In this document: positions 1 through 7,777 of the stretch, in pieces
Layout: every line of letters starts with the position of its first letter
Position numbering within the stretch: the stretch's first letter is position 1
Assembly (NCBI GenBank): GCA_039178835.1
Contig: JBCDFA010000003.1
Span: 21,008 to 85,007 of the forward strand
Direction of reading: 5' to 3'
Origin: AL-N1 sp039178835
GTDB taxonomy: Bacteria; Chloroflexota; Chloroflexia; Chloroflexales; Roseiflexaceae
Length of the DNA stretch: 64,000 nt
Made by a program: the position numbers and the translations under genes
Notes under the pieces: model-generated
What the model saw: the letters and a program-made list of their open reading frames with translations, nothing else
The model's database searches: none
What the model was told of the DNA's origin: nothing

Positions 1-150
1 GCTGAAGAAGTTGGCGCAGAAGATTATGCAGAGGGTCACGAGCCATTGATTGCAGAGGTACTTGATGCGCTCATGTTTGGTGATGATCCCGCGTTTTGTC
101 TATCCGAAGTTGAGTTGCACGATTTAGTGAAACGGTTGAATGCGATATGA
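1..150 (+). CDS. C-terminal end of an unidentified protein (5' end outside window)
   Basis: Frame 1 is open from the first base to a TGA at 148-150 and encodes the last 49 residues of a protein. The tail is acidic and looks helical (it ends VKRLNAI). I do not recognise a family in so short a fragment. Its stop overlaps the start of the next gene in an ATGA arrangement, so the two are probably translationally coupled and share an operon. Confidence 0.6.
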   Translation, partial: AEEVGAEDYAEGHEPLIAEVLDALMFGDDPAFCLSEVELHDLVKRLNAI

Positions 151-509
151 AAATCCGTCAACATCCCCAGATGAAAAATGTCCAGATAGGTGACGAAATA
201 TATTTACGATCAAAATATATTTTTGCCCATGTGATTGAAGCATTTCCTGCCGCAGCATGCGTCAAAGTTGGTATGCTCTCGTTAAATGATCGTGGACATA
301 TCTCGTTGCTCATAACCCCTGAGCTTTGGCGTGCCGATGACATCGAAAATTTGAGTGCCTGTCGGTGTTGTGGTGCACGTGAGCATCTATTACGTGAGCA
401 TACAGAAGGGATGCCTTTCTGCTTATGTGAGCATTGTTTAAAAACTGCCGCAGACCAACATCATCATTCTCATATAACTAACCACACATCAGACACGTCT
501 TCAGATTAG
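147..509 (+). CDS. Small Cys/His-rich protein, possible zinc ribbon
   Basis: This is a 120-residue protein of unknown function. The N-terminal two thirds has no motif I recognise. Residues around 72-98 carry two cysteine clusters, CRCCG and CLCEHC, spaced about 23 residues apart as in a zinc-binding ribbon or knuckle. The last 20 residues are His/Ser/Thr-rich (HHHSH), possibly a further metal-binding tail. It overlaps the upstream partial gene by 4 nt, so it is probably co-transcribed and partner-related. It converges on the GerM-domain gene on the other strand with only 25 nt between. Zinc binding is inferred from the cysteine pattern; no function can be assigned. Confidence 0.6.
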   Translation: MKIRQHPQMKNVQIGDEIYLRSKYIFAHVIEAFPAAACVKVGMLSLNDRGHISLLITPELWRADDIENLSACRCCGAREHLLREHTEGMPFCLCEHCLKTAADQHHHSHITNHTSDTSSD

Positions 510-534
510 CAATATATAAAAGTGGTACTGGTGA

Positions 535-2079
535 CTACTGGGGGTTAATTTGTGGCTGAAGAAAAATGTTACCATACTCATTTCCCCAGTATTCAGCAAG
601 CGAACGACCTTCTACCAGAAACTGCACACCTGCAAACTCCACACCGGTTGACTCTGCAAGTGTAAATAGCGATGCAGTCGTTGTATGGATCGCTGCTGCA
701 CGATCAGTTGTATTGGTAAAGGGTGTGGTGAAGTCGAGAAGGACGACCCCCTGCTCAATACGCAGCCCACGCAATTCTGTGCCTTCAGGTATGATTCGTT
801 GTAGTGCACTGTCATAACTTCCGGGTCCTTCCAAAAGTGTCCGAATGGTCTCGGTCGCAGTTTGATTTGTGCGAGGAACAATCCGCATAACACGTACATC
901 ATATCCATCTTTATTCAGGAAATAGAGTGGGAGCGGTGTGATTTCCAGATCCTGTGCAAGTAACCCATCTGGATCAAGGGGGTTGACCACAGGCCGTGCA
1001 ATGGGTCCAGTGCCATCAATACCAACATTCTGCCCATTGACTTGCACTTGCACACGACTAATACTGTCCAACTCGGTGAGGGTTAAGACAAGCGCTTCTA
1101 ACCCTCGCGTATCATTTTCTTTAACGGGGTAACGATCAAAATTAACCTGTGCAGTTTGGTTCCTGACTTCAAGATCGAGCAGTTGGGTTTCGGCGATAAA
1201 AGACGATTGTAGCGGGGCAGATATGCCTGCAATAAGTTCTTGAACGGCAGCGGAAGCGATCTGTTGATTGGAGACCTGTACATCTCTTTGTACTGGAACA
1301 AATAAGCTTGCAGCATTGTCAACAAAGTAGAGTGTGATTGGAGTTGTTGCCACTGTTTGATTGGGTGTTGGGGTAAGTGGCTCACTTGTACTGGTTGGTG
1401 ATGGTGTTGTAGGTGTTTTGGCTGTTTCTCCTGTTGCTTCAGGTGTCCTCGTTGCTGTTGATGATATATCTGGACTTGTAGTAGGCATATCTGTTGGTGC
1501 GATGTAGAGACGATTTTTGGTCGGTTCAGGTGATGGTGTGGGTGATGGTGTGCTGGTAGGAAGGGCTGTTGGTGTTGGCAGCACAGTTTCTTCCGTTACG
1601 TTGGGCAGCACCGGTGTCAGGACAGTGTCTGTCTGGTCCACGGGGGGCTCAGTTGTAGTCGGTACGGCTACCTCGCCGACTGGCCCATTCCCGATGATAT
1701 CATTCTCTTGTAGCAGTGCATTGATACCAGCTATCAGATAAACGGTGATAACGACCATGAGAGCAATCAAGATTGCAGTGTAGATAAGACGATCACGCTG
1801 TGACAAAGTGCCTAGCCAGCCCTGCAATCCTTGAGCAGGCGTTCTTGATGGCGCTTCGCCAAATTCCGATATGGTTGTTGCAGTTGTAGGCATACTTAAA
1901 CCCATGTATAATGGGCAATGCACATGATTGGTTGAAAGGCAAAAGTTTGCTTGATCAACCGGAATATTGAGTGGTTCACCACTCACATAACAACGATGTT
2001 CTGCGGTCGGAGAGGCAAACCGTATGGATTGATTTTGTTTAAGTCCTATATATGGACAGTGTCCTGATGGCTCGGTCAT
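535..2079 (-). CDS. Membrane-anchored protein with N-terminal Cys-motif domain and two GerMN domains
   Basis: This 514-residue protein has four parts. Residues 1-60 form a small Cys/His domain with the pattern CPYIGL, HRCY, FCLS and HCPLY; by recall this module occurs at the N-terminus of various Chloroflexota envelope proteins, and it supports the start at 2079. A single membrane helix follows at about residues 97-122. A Pro/Thr/Ser-rich extracytoplasmic linker covers about 135-250. The last part is two GerMN repeats, each beginning with a strand of the LYFVD/LYFLN type (about 255-365 and 385-505). GerMN domains are known from spore-germination GerM and from non-sporulating envelope lipoproteins. 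The domain layout suggests a cell-surface scaffold or peptidoglycan-associated role. No sporulation role is implied. Confidence 0.85.
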   Translation of the reverse strand: MTEPSGHCPYIGLKQNQSIRFASPTAEHRCYVSGEPLNIPVDQANFCLSTNHVHCPLYMGLSMPTTATTISEFGEAPSRTPAQGLQGWLGTLSQRDRLIYTAILIALMVVITVYLIAGINALLQENDIIGNGPVGEVAVPTTTEPPVDQTDTVLTPVLPNVTEETVLPTPTALPTSTPSPTPSPEPTKNRLYIAPTDMPTTSPDISSTATRTPEATGETAKTPTTPSPTSTSEPLTPTPNQTVATTPITLYFVDNAASLFVPVQRDVQVSNQQIASAAVQELIAGISAPLQSSFIAETQLLDLEVRNQTAQVNFDRYPVKENDTRGLEALVLTLTELDSISRVQVQVNGQNVGIDGTGPIARPVVNPLDPDGLLAQDLEITPLPLYFLNKDGYDVRVMRIVPRTNQTATETIRTLLEGPGSYDSALQRIIPEGTELRGLRIEQGVVLLDFTTPFTNTTDRAAAIHTTTASLFTLAESTGVEFAGVQFLVEGRSLAEYWGNEYGNIFLQPQINPQ

Positions 2080-2313
2080 GATTATTTCTACGGCTCCTTT
2101 AAGCCTGATACGCGTGTTTTCTATTCATATTATATGGTTCGGATTGCGTCGCTGCAAAGCCTAACGATTACTACACGATTACGAAATGCATCCTATGAGT
2201 ATTGTTGCATCGTCTTCCCCTCAATAGCTGTTCAAGGTAAGTTGTCGACATAATCTACTAGATACATCCCGTCGTAGATATAGTTGCACGGGTGTAAGCA
2301 GGAATGTATAACT

Positions 2314-3048
2314 ATGCGTGTTCTCATCATTTCTGACATTCATTCAAACTATGTTGCGCTTGAAACCGTTCTGTCCTGTGCTGGCTCGTTTGATCAATTG
2401 TGGAACTTGGGAGACACGATTGGTTACGGGCCATGTCCCAATGAATGCATGGCATCAATGCGTAAGCTCGCAACAGTTATGATTGCTGGGAATCATGACT
2501 TGGCTTGTCTGGGCAAGATCGATCTCAATGACTTTAACCCTGATGCACGATCTGCTAACTTGTGGAATGGTGAACAGTTGAAAACAGATCATCGAGCGGA
2601 ACTGGAGGCCTTACCACCCAAGAAAGAGGTCGATGAACGTTTTATGGTAGCTCATGGAAGCCCACGTGAACCGGTTTGGGAGTATATGTTAAGTAGTGCC
2701 CAAGCCCGTATTAATTTTGCACTGTTTGAAAATCAGGTCTGTTTTATTGGCCATTCCCACGTCCCGCTGGTTTTCTTTGAGCACAGACAGGGCCATCATG
2801 ATGAGGCAGTGATTTTGAAGGCTGGTCAAACTATCGAACTCGATGAAAAACAACGCTATTTTATCAACCCAGGAAGTGTCGGACAACCACGCGATCAAGA
2901 TCCTCGTTCTTCTTATGCTATATTGGACACTGATGCAAACACAGTGCGCCTGAATCGGGTTGAGTATGATATTGCTAAAACCCAGCGTCAAATGCGGGAA
3001 GCGCGCCTGCCATCAGCCTTGATTCGTCGATTAGAATATGGTATGTAA
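2314..3048 (+). CDS. Calcineurin-like metallophosphoesterase (YfcE-type)
   Basis: The start was set at the ATG at 2314, where the protein begins directly with the strand MRVLIISDIHSN. The frame is open upstream to a TTG at 2284, which would add ten residues without family character. The 244-residue product shows the metallophosphoesterase motif series: SDIHSN, GDTIGYGP, GNHD, HGSP and FIGHSH. These residues hold a two-metal centre that cleaves phosphomonoesters or phosphodiesters. The size and the short sheet fit the compact YfcE/MJ0936 group of cytoplasmic enzymes. The natural substrate cannot be read from the sequence. It is the first gene of a rightward run, 36 nt ahead of the arginase-family gene. 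Confidence 0.88.
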   Translation: MRVLIISDIHSNYVALETVLSCAGSFDQLWNLGDTIGYGPCPNECMASMRKLATVMIAGNHDLACLGKIDLNDFNPDARSANLWNGEQLKTDHRAELEALPPKKEVDERFMVAHGSPREPVWEYMLSSAQARINFALFENQVCFIGHSHVPLVFFEHRQGHHDEAVILKAGQTIELDEKQRYFINPGSVGQPRDQDPRSSYAILDTDANTVRLNRVEYDIAKTQRQMREARLPSALIRRLEYGM

Positions 3049-3084
3049 CCTGATTTTGAAAACGGTAGAGAGGTAGCTATCTGT

Positions 3085-3942
3085 ATGCATGTGACGATCA
3101 TTGGTGTCCCGTATGATCTTGATCACCATCGTAGTGGTATGGGAAATGCCCCACAGACTCTGCTTGACAGGGGTATAATACAACGTATGCATGCTGTTGG
3201 TTTTGCCAATGTGGCACTCGAAATTATCGATGTTGAACTAGATAGCACCACTCAGCAGACTCGCATCAGTCAGGTGCATGCAAGCGTGGCTGCTGCAGTT
3301 GCTCGGGCGCGTTTGGCTGGATCTTTTCCGCTTGTTCTGGGTGGTGATTGCGTGACTGCACTTGGTGTTTTAGCCGGTCTGAACGACTCTGCCCACACTG
3401 GTATTGTTTGGTTTGATGCCCATGGCGATTTTAATACACCAGATACCACGCCGAGTGGTTATATCGGTGGTATGCCTCTTGCAAGTGCTGTTGGTCGTGG
3501 TTTGGCGAGTTTTCGCAACGACATTGGTCTGACCAAACCGCTACCTGAGTCACATGTTGTGTTATGTGGTGTACGTGATCTAGATGTGTTGGAGCGCCAG
3601 GCTCTAGAGTCGTCAGATGTATTGATGTGCACCCCGGCTATGATGCAGCGTGATCAGACTATATGGGATAAAATCCAACAGCGGTTCGATAATACCGCTT
3701 TGTATTTGCATATTGATATTGATGTTCTTGATCCAGTGGAGGTTCCTGGTGTAGATTATCCGACTGAACAGGGATTGTCATTGAACGAATTACAACACTA
3801 CATCCAGAAACTTGGCGACGTAAGTACTATATCAGCAGTAGCATTGACCGCTGTGAACCCGGACCGAGACATCGATCATCGCACGGTGAATACTGCTATA
3901 ATAGTTATTGAAACAGTGATGCAAGAAGTATATAAAAGATGA
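3085..3942 (+). CDS. Arginase/agmatinase superfamily protein (ureohydrolase fold)
   Basis: The 285-residue protein has the ureohydrolase metal motifs: GGDC (about residue 89), DAHGDFN (about 113) and HIDIDVLDP (about 211). In characterised arginases the first motif is GGDH, and its His binds one of the two Mn ions. Here that residue is Cys, while all the Asp and His ligands of the other two motifs are kept. The protein should still be a metal-dependent amidino- or formimino-hydrolase, but arginine as substrate is uncertain. A GAGAGG ribosome site precedes the ATG at 3085. It lies between the metallophosphoesterase and rsmD in a tight rightward run. Confidence 0.8.
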   Translation: MHVTIIGVPYDLDHHRSGMGNAPQTLLDRGIIQRMHAVGFANVALEIIDVELDSTTQQTRISQVHASVAAAVARARLAGSFPLVLGGDCVTALGVLAGLNDSAHTGIVWFDAHGDFNTPDTTPSGYIGGMPLASAVGRGLASFRNDIGLTKPLPESHVVLCGVRDLDVLERQALESSDVLMCTPAMMQRDQTIWDKIQQRFDNTALYLHIDIDVLDPVEVPGVDYPTEQGLSLNELQHYIQKLGDVSTISAVALTAVNPDRDIDHRTVNTAIIVIETVMQEVYKR

Positions 3943-3993
3943 GAGCAACGCAGTTGATAGACTTATGTCGCTCTCGTAGTGGTTGTGACTAGT

Positions 3994-4560
3994 ATGCGTG
4001 TTATTACAGGCTCTGCCAAAGGACACAAACTTAAAGCGCCTAAAGGAATGAACACTCGCCCAATGTTAGATCGAGTGAAAGAGGCGCTGTTTTCTGTACT
4101 TGAAGGTTATAATGCTATTCAGGGCCGCGTACTTGATTTGTATGCAGGAACAGGCTCGCTTGGGATTGAGTGCCTTTCGCGTGGGGCTGAGTGGGCCGAT
4201 TTTGTGGAACGAAGTGGCCATGTCTGTCGGATTATTCAAGACAACTTGCAGCATACGCATTTGCATGATCAGGGACGTGTTATACAACTGTCTGTTGAGC
4301 GGTTTTTAGCGACAGTGCAGCCCGATCAAAAGTATGCTATAATCACGCTGGATCCACCCTATGCTGACCCAGCAATTCACGATATTATCCGCAAAATAGC
4401 GGAATTGGGGTTACTTGATCATGAAGGTATATTGATAGTTGGTCACTCACCACGGGTTGATCTTGAAGATACGTATGGGCAACTCAATCGTATCAAACAC
4501 CGCCGTTTAGGTGATTCGTGTTTCTCCATTTTTGAACCCGAAACAACACCAAAAACGTAA
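3994..4560 (+). CDS. rsmD: 16S rRNA (guanine-N2-)-methyltransferase RsmD
   Basis: RsmD methylates G966 of 16S rRNA (E. coli numbering) in the assembled small subunit. The 188-residue protein begins MRVITGSAKGHKLKAP, the usual family start. It continues with TRPMLDRVKEALFSVL, the SAM-binding LDLYAGTGSLGIE (about residues 47-59) and the catalytic DPPY motif at about residue 120. I used the ATG at 3994; an in-frame GTG at 3979 would add only five atypical residues. It is followed 41 nt later by coaD, a gene pair conserved in many bacteria, which supports both calls. Confidence 0.94.
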   Translation: MRVITGSAKGHKLKAPKGMNTRPMLDRVKEALFSVLEGYNAIQGRVLDLYAGTGSLGIECLSRGAEWADFVERSGHVCRIIQDNLQHTHLHDQGRVIQLSVERFLATVQPDQKYAIITLDPPYADPAIHDIIRKIAELGLLDHEGILIVGHSPRVDLEDTYGQLNRIKHRRLGDSCFSIFEPETTPKT

Positions 4561-4601
4561 ATGGTAATTCTTCTTTTTTGTTGGACTAAGGGGAAAAAGA
4601 C

Positions 4602-5090
4602 GTGACAATAGCGGTCTATCCAGGTAGCTTTGATCCAGTCACAAATGGACATCTGGATATCGCAACCAGAGCATCACGTATCTTTGATACGGTCATTATG
4701 GCTGTCTTTGATAAGCCGGTCAGCAAGAAACCATTGTTTAATGTCGCAGAGCGGTTAGAATTGCTTCGTGAAGCTACTATTGATCTGCCACATGTGCAAG
4801 TTGACAGTTATTCTATTCTCACTGTTGAATATGCACGGCAAAAAGGTGCACAAGTTATTTTGCGTGGAATGCGAAGTCAGAGTGATTTTGAACCGGAATT
4901 TCGTATGGCGCAGATAAATCGTACAATTGCACCCGATGTTGAGATTGTCATGTTGATGTCTGATCATGCCTATACGTCGTTTAGTTCAAGCACTGTACGT
5001 GAACTGGCCTTGTTGGGAGCCGATATCTCATGGTTAGTACCATCACACGTGGCCGTGGCAGTTGAGCGAATGTATGGGCAGCGTGCGTAG
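4602..5090 (+). CDS. coaD: Phosphopantetheine adenylyltransferase
   Basis: CoaD transfers AMP from ATP to 4'-phosphopantetheine, the penultimate step of coenzyme A synthesis. The 162-residue protein starts at a GTG and has the nucleotidyltransferase motif YPGSFDPVTNGHLDI. It also has the KKPLF loop, the substrate-binding LRGMRSQSDFE region and the SSSTVRE motif near residue 130. Its length is normal for the family. CoA supply is relevant here because this organism runs a CoA-ester-heavy carbon fixation pathway, but the rsmD-coaD pairing is common in bacteria generally. Confidence 0.96.
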   Translation: MTIAVYPGSFDPVTNGHLDIATRASRIFDTVIMAVFDKPVSKKPLFNVAERLELLREATIDLPHVQVDSYSILTVEYARQKGAQVILRGMRSQSDFEPEFRMAQINRTIAPDVEIVMLMSDHAYTSFSSSTVRELALLGADISWLVPSHVAVAVERMYGQRA

Positions 5091-5143
5091 TTAAATAGGG
5101 TAAAACAATGTTGTACTGTATGGAGTGTATTGCAGGATTGGAT

Positions 5144-5154
5144 AGGGGGTGATC
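5144..5154 (+). promoter_or_regulatory. Strong Shine-Dalgarno that decides a non-canonical ATC start
   Basis: The run AGGGGGTGATC differs from the full complement of the 16S rRNA 3' end (AGGAGGTGATC) by one base. It sits 4 nt before an ATC codon at 5159. The in-frame TGA at 5150-5152 lies inside this site, so no ATG, GTG or TTG start upstream is possible. Confidence 0.7.
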
Positions 5155-5158
5155 TTCT

Positions 5159-5563
5159 ATCGAACTCGATGATTTAATTGATGAATTGGAAGATGTCCTT
5201 GCTGAAGGTCGTCGAGTCCCGTTTAGCGGTCGATTGATGGTCGATGAAAATCGCATTCTTGATATTATTGACCGGATGCGTGTCTCAGTCCCTGAAGAAC
5301 TGAAACAAGCCCGGCGTATCGTAAGTGAGCAGGATCGTTTACTACGTGAAGCGCAGGAGCGTGTCCATCAAGCGATGGAAGAACAAGGTCTATTGAAAGC
5401 CGTTGAAGAAGAACGATCACGCTTACTTGAGCAGGCTGAACGTGATGCGGCGAATGTTCGTACTGGCGCTGATGACTATGCGCGTCAGGTGCTTGAAGAG
5501 CTAGAACAACGGCTCGAAAAATTGACGCTTAATGTTCAGAATGGTCTGAAAGCGTTACGATAA
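5159..5563 (+). CDS. Coiled-coil protein (ATP synthase B/DivIVA-like helix), apparent ATC start
   Basis: The 134-residue product is nearly all charged helix. A leading IELDDLIDELEDVLAEG segment is followed by a GRLMVDENRILDIIDRMR block and then a long Glu/Arg/Gln-rich coiled coil to the end. Similar short proteins beside yceD/rpmF in Chloroflexota and Firmicutes are often labelled ATPase or DivIVA-like, and their function is unknown. The start is odd. The reading frame is closed by TGA at 5150-5152, and the only canonical start, TTG at 5186, has no ribosome site and would cut off the first conserved helix. An ATC at 5159 stands at ideal distance from an excellent Shine-Dalgarno, so I take that as the start. 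A sequencing error is the alternative. Confidence 0.75.
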   Translation: MELDDLIDELEDVLAEGRRVPFSGRLMVDENRILDIIDRMRVSVPEELKQARRIVSEQDRLLREAQERVHQAMEEQGLLKAVEEERSRLLEQAERDAANVRTGADDYARQVLEELEQRLEKLTLNVQNGLKALR

Positions 5564-5601
5564 ACAAAAACTTGAATCCCTGGCGCATTTGTTGCAAATA
5601 T

Positions 5602-5630
5602 TTGACAGTATTATAGGCGTGGCCTATAAT
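5602..5630 (+). promoter_or_regulatory. Perfect consensus housekeeping promoter for yceD-rpmF
   Basis: TTGACA (5602-5607) and TATAAT (5625-5630) are separated by exactly 17 bp, a full match to the group 1 sigma-70/sigma-A consensus. Transcription would start near 5637 and leave a leader of about 27 nt before yceD. Confidence 0.85.
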
Positions 5631-5663
5631 ACGCCTTCGTTGTGCGCGGGAGCGCTTATAGAT

Positions 5664-6203
5664 ATGTACCTGAAAAAACAAGTTGATCTACAGTTTAACG
5701 TTGCCCAACTATTGCGAGAACCTGTAGGTGGACGACGTGAATATACATTTGATGAAGAGAAACTACTATTGGATCATGAAATGAGTCTTCAACATATTAA
5801 GGGAAATGTACGTTTCACTCGTACACCTAGTGGTGTTTTGACTGATGTGCATGTCCAAGGAGATGTTGAACGTTCATGTACACGCTGCCTCGATCAAGTC
5901 AGTCAATCGATTGGTTTGCACTTCTGTGATGAGTTTCATTCCAAGATTGAGGTAAATACTGGTGCCTCGTTGCCTCAACCAGATGAAGAGGATCCATTCT
6001 TCATCAGTGAAAATCATCTCGTTGATGTTGGTCAGGCAATTCGTGAATATACCTTGATTGAATTGCCCATGCAAGCATTGTGTCGGGATGACTGTAAAGG
6101 CCTTTGTCCTACATGTGGTATTAACCTAAATAACACATCGTGTGATTGCCCAAGTGATGAAGAAGATGAACGGTTGAGTATTCTCAAAAATTTACTTGAT
6201 TAA
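5664..6203 (+). CDS. yceD: YceD/DUF177 family protein
   Basis: The 179-residue protein belongs to the YceD (DUF177) family, which is nearly always encoded just before ribosomal protein L32. In E. coli and plants it is linked to 23S rRNA accumulation. The start was moved to the ATG at 5664 (MYLKKQVDLQFNVAQLL), because the upstream in-frame extension covers the promoter at 5602-5630. Cysteine pairs occur at CTRCLD and near the C-terminus (CRDDCKGLCPTCG and CDC), matching the metal-binding Cys cluster seen in bacterial YceD proteins. It is followed by rpmF 37 nt later. Confidence 0.9.
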   Translation: MYLKKQVDLQFNVAQLLREPVGGRREYTFDEEKLLLDHEMSLQHIKGNVRFTRTPSGVLTDVHVQGDVERSCTRCLDQVSQSIGLHFCDEFHSKIEVNTGASLPQPDEEDPFFISENHLVDVGQAIREYTLIELPMQALCRDDCKGLCPTCGINLNNTSCDCPSDEEDERLSILKNLLD

Positions 6204-6240
6204 TATATAAGAGTGTTACCTACAAGGAGCTAGTAGTCCG

Positions 6241-6438
6241 ATGGGAGCTGTACCAAAAACAAAAGTATCTCGCCACCGTCGTGGCAATCGTCGCCGAAAT
6301 CAGCGCTTAGAAGCACCTACTCTGGTCACTTGCCCTAGCTGCGGTGCGTTGATGCGTGCACATACTGTGTGTAAAAAGTGCGGCATGTATCGTGGACGCC
6401 AAGTTGTCGAAGTTGATGACTCCGTCGATTTGAGCTAA
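6241..6438 (+). CDS. rpmF: 50S ribosomal protein L32
   Basis: This 65-residue basic protein is a structural component of the large ribosomal subunit. It begins MGAVPKTKVSRHRRGNRR, the L32 signature. It keeps the zinc-binding CPSCG and CKKCGMY pairs, so it is the zinc-containing (C+) form. A good AAGGAG site lies about 10 nt upstream of the ATG. It is the last gene of the transcript started at the 5602 promoter and is followed by a hairpin. Confidence 0.97.
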   Translation: MGAVPKTKVSRHRRGNRRRNQRLEAPTLVTCPSCGALMRAHTVCKKCGMYRGRQVVEVDDSVDLS

Positions 6439-6458
6439 TTTCTTTCAGAATGACCATG

Positions 6459-6496
6459 GAAAGGGCTGTTGGCATATTTTCGCTAATAGCCCTTTC
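6459..6496 (+). terminator. Hairpin terminator after rpmF
   Basis: GAAAGGGCTGTT (6459-6470) pairs with AATAGCCCTTTC (6485-6496), 12 bp with one G-T pair and a 14-nt loop. The 3' side is only weakly T-rich, so it may be a weak or factor-assisted terminator separating rpmF from fabH. Confidence 0.6.
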
Positions 6497-6555
6497 ATCT
6501 TGCTGCACACCTTTGCTCATTGTTATACTGTACTGAGACAGTTGTAACATATGTT

Positions 6556-6577
6556 AAAGTGGTAATATTGTCACTTT
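6556..6577. promoter_or_regulatory. Palindrome in the fabH leader, possible operator
   Basis: AAAGTG (6556-6561) and CACTTT (6572-6577) form an inverted repeat around an AATATT-containing core, 6 nt before the GGAGG ribosome site of fabH. Its size and place would suit a transcription factor controlling fatty acid synthesis, or a small hairpin. It does not match a FapR or FabR site that I know. Role inferred only from position. Confidence 0.3.
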
Positions 6578-6595
6578 TACTCGGAGGATGGCATC

Positions 6596-7603
6596 GTGAA
6601 TTATGCGGCAATAACTGGCTGGGGCATGGCACTGCCCGAGCGTGTAGTGACAAATGATGATATAGCACAGTTGGTAGACACTTCCGATGAATGGATACAA
6701 ACACGCACTGGTATCCGTGAACGACGGGTTGCCTTGCCTGGTGAACAAACCTCCACTTTTGCGACCAAAGCAGGCCAACGGGCCCTGACTCAGTCTGGCC
6801 TTTCCCCCCAAGACATTGATTTGGTCGTCTTAGCCACCTGTACACCGGATCGCCCTTTTCCGGCGACAGCATGTACGGTGCAATCCAATCTTGGTATTCC
6901 TTCTGGGGCTGTGGCTTTTGATGTTGTAGCTGCCTGTAGTGGTTTTGTTTATGGTTTGCAGGTCGCTACCAGTATGCTCCGTTCTGGCGCTGCGCATAAT
7001 GTCCTTTTTATTGCGGCTGATATTTTTACTCACTATATTAATTGGCAAGACCGTAATACTTGTGTGCTCTTTGGTGATGGTGCGGGCGCTGTTGTGTTAC
7101 AAGCCAGCCGGGAAGCCTATGGCCAGTTGTCGTGTGTGTTAGGGTCTGCTGGTGAGCACGAAGATTTGATGGCGGTTGAGGTTGGTGGTACACGCTTGCC
7201 CTCAACTCCCGAACTGCTTGAGGAAGGCCGCCAGTATGTCTACATGCAGGGCCGCGAAATATTTAAGTATGCAGTTCGTGATATGGCAGCTTCTTCGCTG
7301 CAAGCTGTCGAACAAGCTGGTCTTCAGCCATCTGATATTGCACTGGTTATACCACATCAGGCCAATCTCCGAATTATTGAGGCTATTGCAAAACGGCTGG
7401 GCATGCCACGCGAAAATATCTTTGTTAACTTGGAACACTACGGAAACACATCAGCAGCAAGTGTCCCGATTGCACTTGTAGAAGCGGTTGAACAGGGGCG
7501 TATCAAAGATGGCGACTACGTATTGCTTACGGCTTTTGGTGGTGGGCTGACATGGGGCTCGTCAGTGGTGCGCTGGGGATGTGATGGTCTGATTTCCCGC
7601 TGA
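6596..7603 (+). CDS. fabH: Beta-ketoacyl-ACP synthase III
   Basis: FabH starts type II fatty acid synthesis by condensing an acyl-CoA primer with malonyl-ACP. The 335-residue protein begins at a GTG behind a strong TCGGAGGAT site. It shows the TRTGIRERR motif near residue 36. The catalytic Cys is in AACSGFVYG (about residue 114), the His in IPHQAN (about 253) and the Asn in YGNTSAAS (about 283), so the triad is complete. Neighbours fabD and a FabG-like gene confirm a fatty acid cluster. No acyl carrier protein gene is seen between them. Confidence 0.95.
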   Translation: MNYAAITGWGMALPERVVTNDDIAQLVDTSDEWIQTRTGIRERRVALPGEQTSTFATKAGQRALTQSGLSPQDIDLVVLATCTPDRPFPATACTVQSNLGIPSGAVAFDVVAACSGFVYGLQVATSMLRSGAAHNVLFIAADIFTHYINWQDRNTCVLFGDGAGAVVLQASREAYGQLSCVLGSAGEHEDLMAVEVGGTRLPSTPELLEEGRQYVYMQGREIFKYAVRDMAASSLQAVEQAGLQPSDIALVIPHQANLRIIEAIAKRLGMPRENIFVNLEHYGNTSAASVPIALVEAVEQGRIKDGDYVLLTAFGGGLTWGSSVVRWGCDGLISR

Positions 7604-7777
7604 CGTTTGTGTGAAATATGAGTGAAGCGAGACGTAATTGTCATTTTTTCCTATTATCTGATTGTGTATCATTATGCTACGATGAAACTGGCATGAAATT
7701 GCGTTTTTACTGCTGACAGTTAGTAACGTGATAGAGCATAGATCAATATTCAAACAAAAAATGGTAGGGTCAATAAC

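Noticed and set aside
3164..3179. TTGACA and TATAAT inside the arginase-family gene
   Set aside because: The two boxes are only 4 bp apart and cannot form a promoter.
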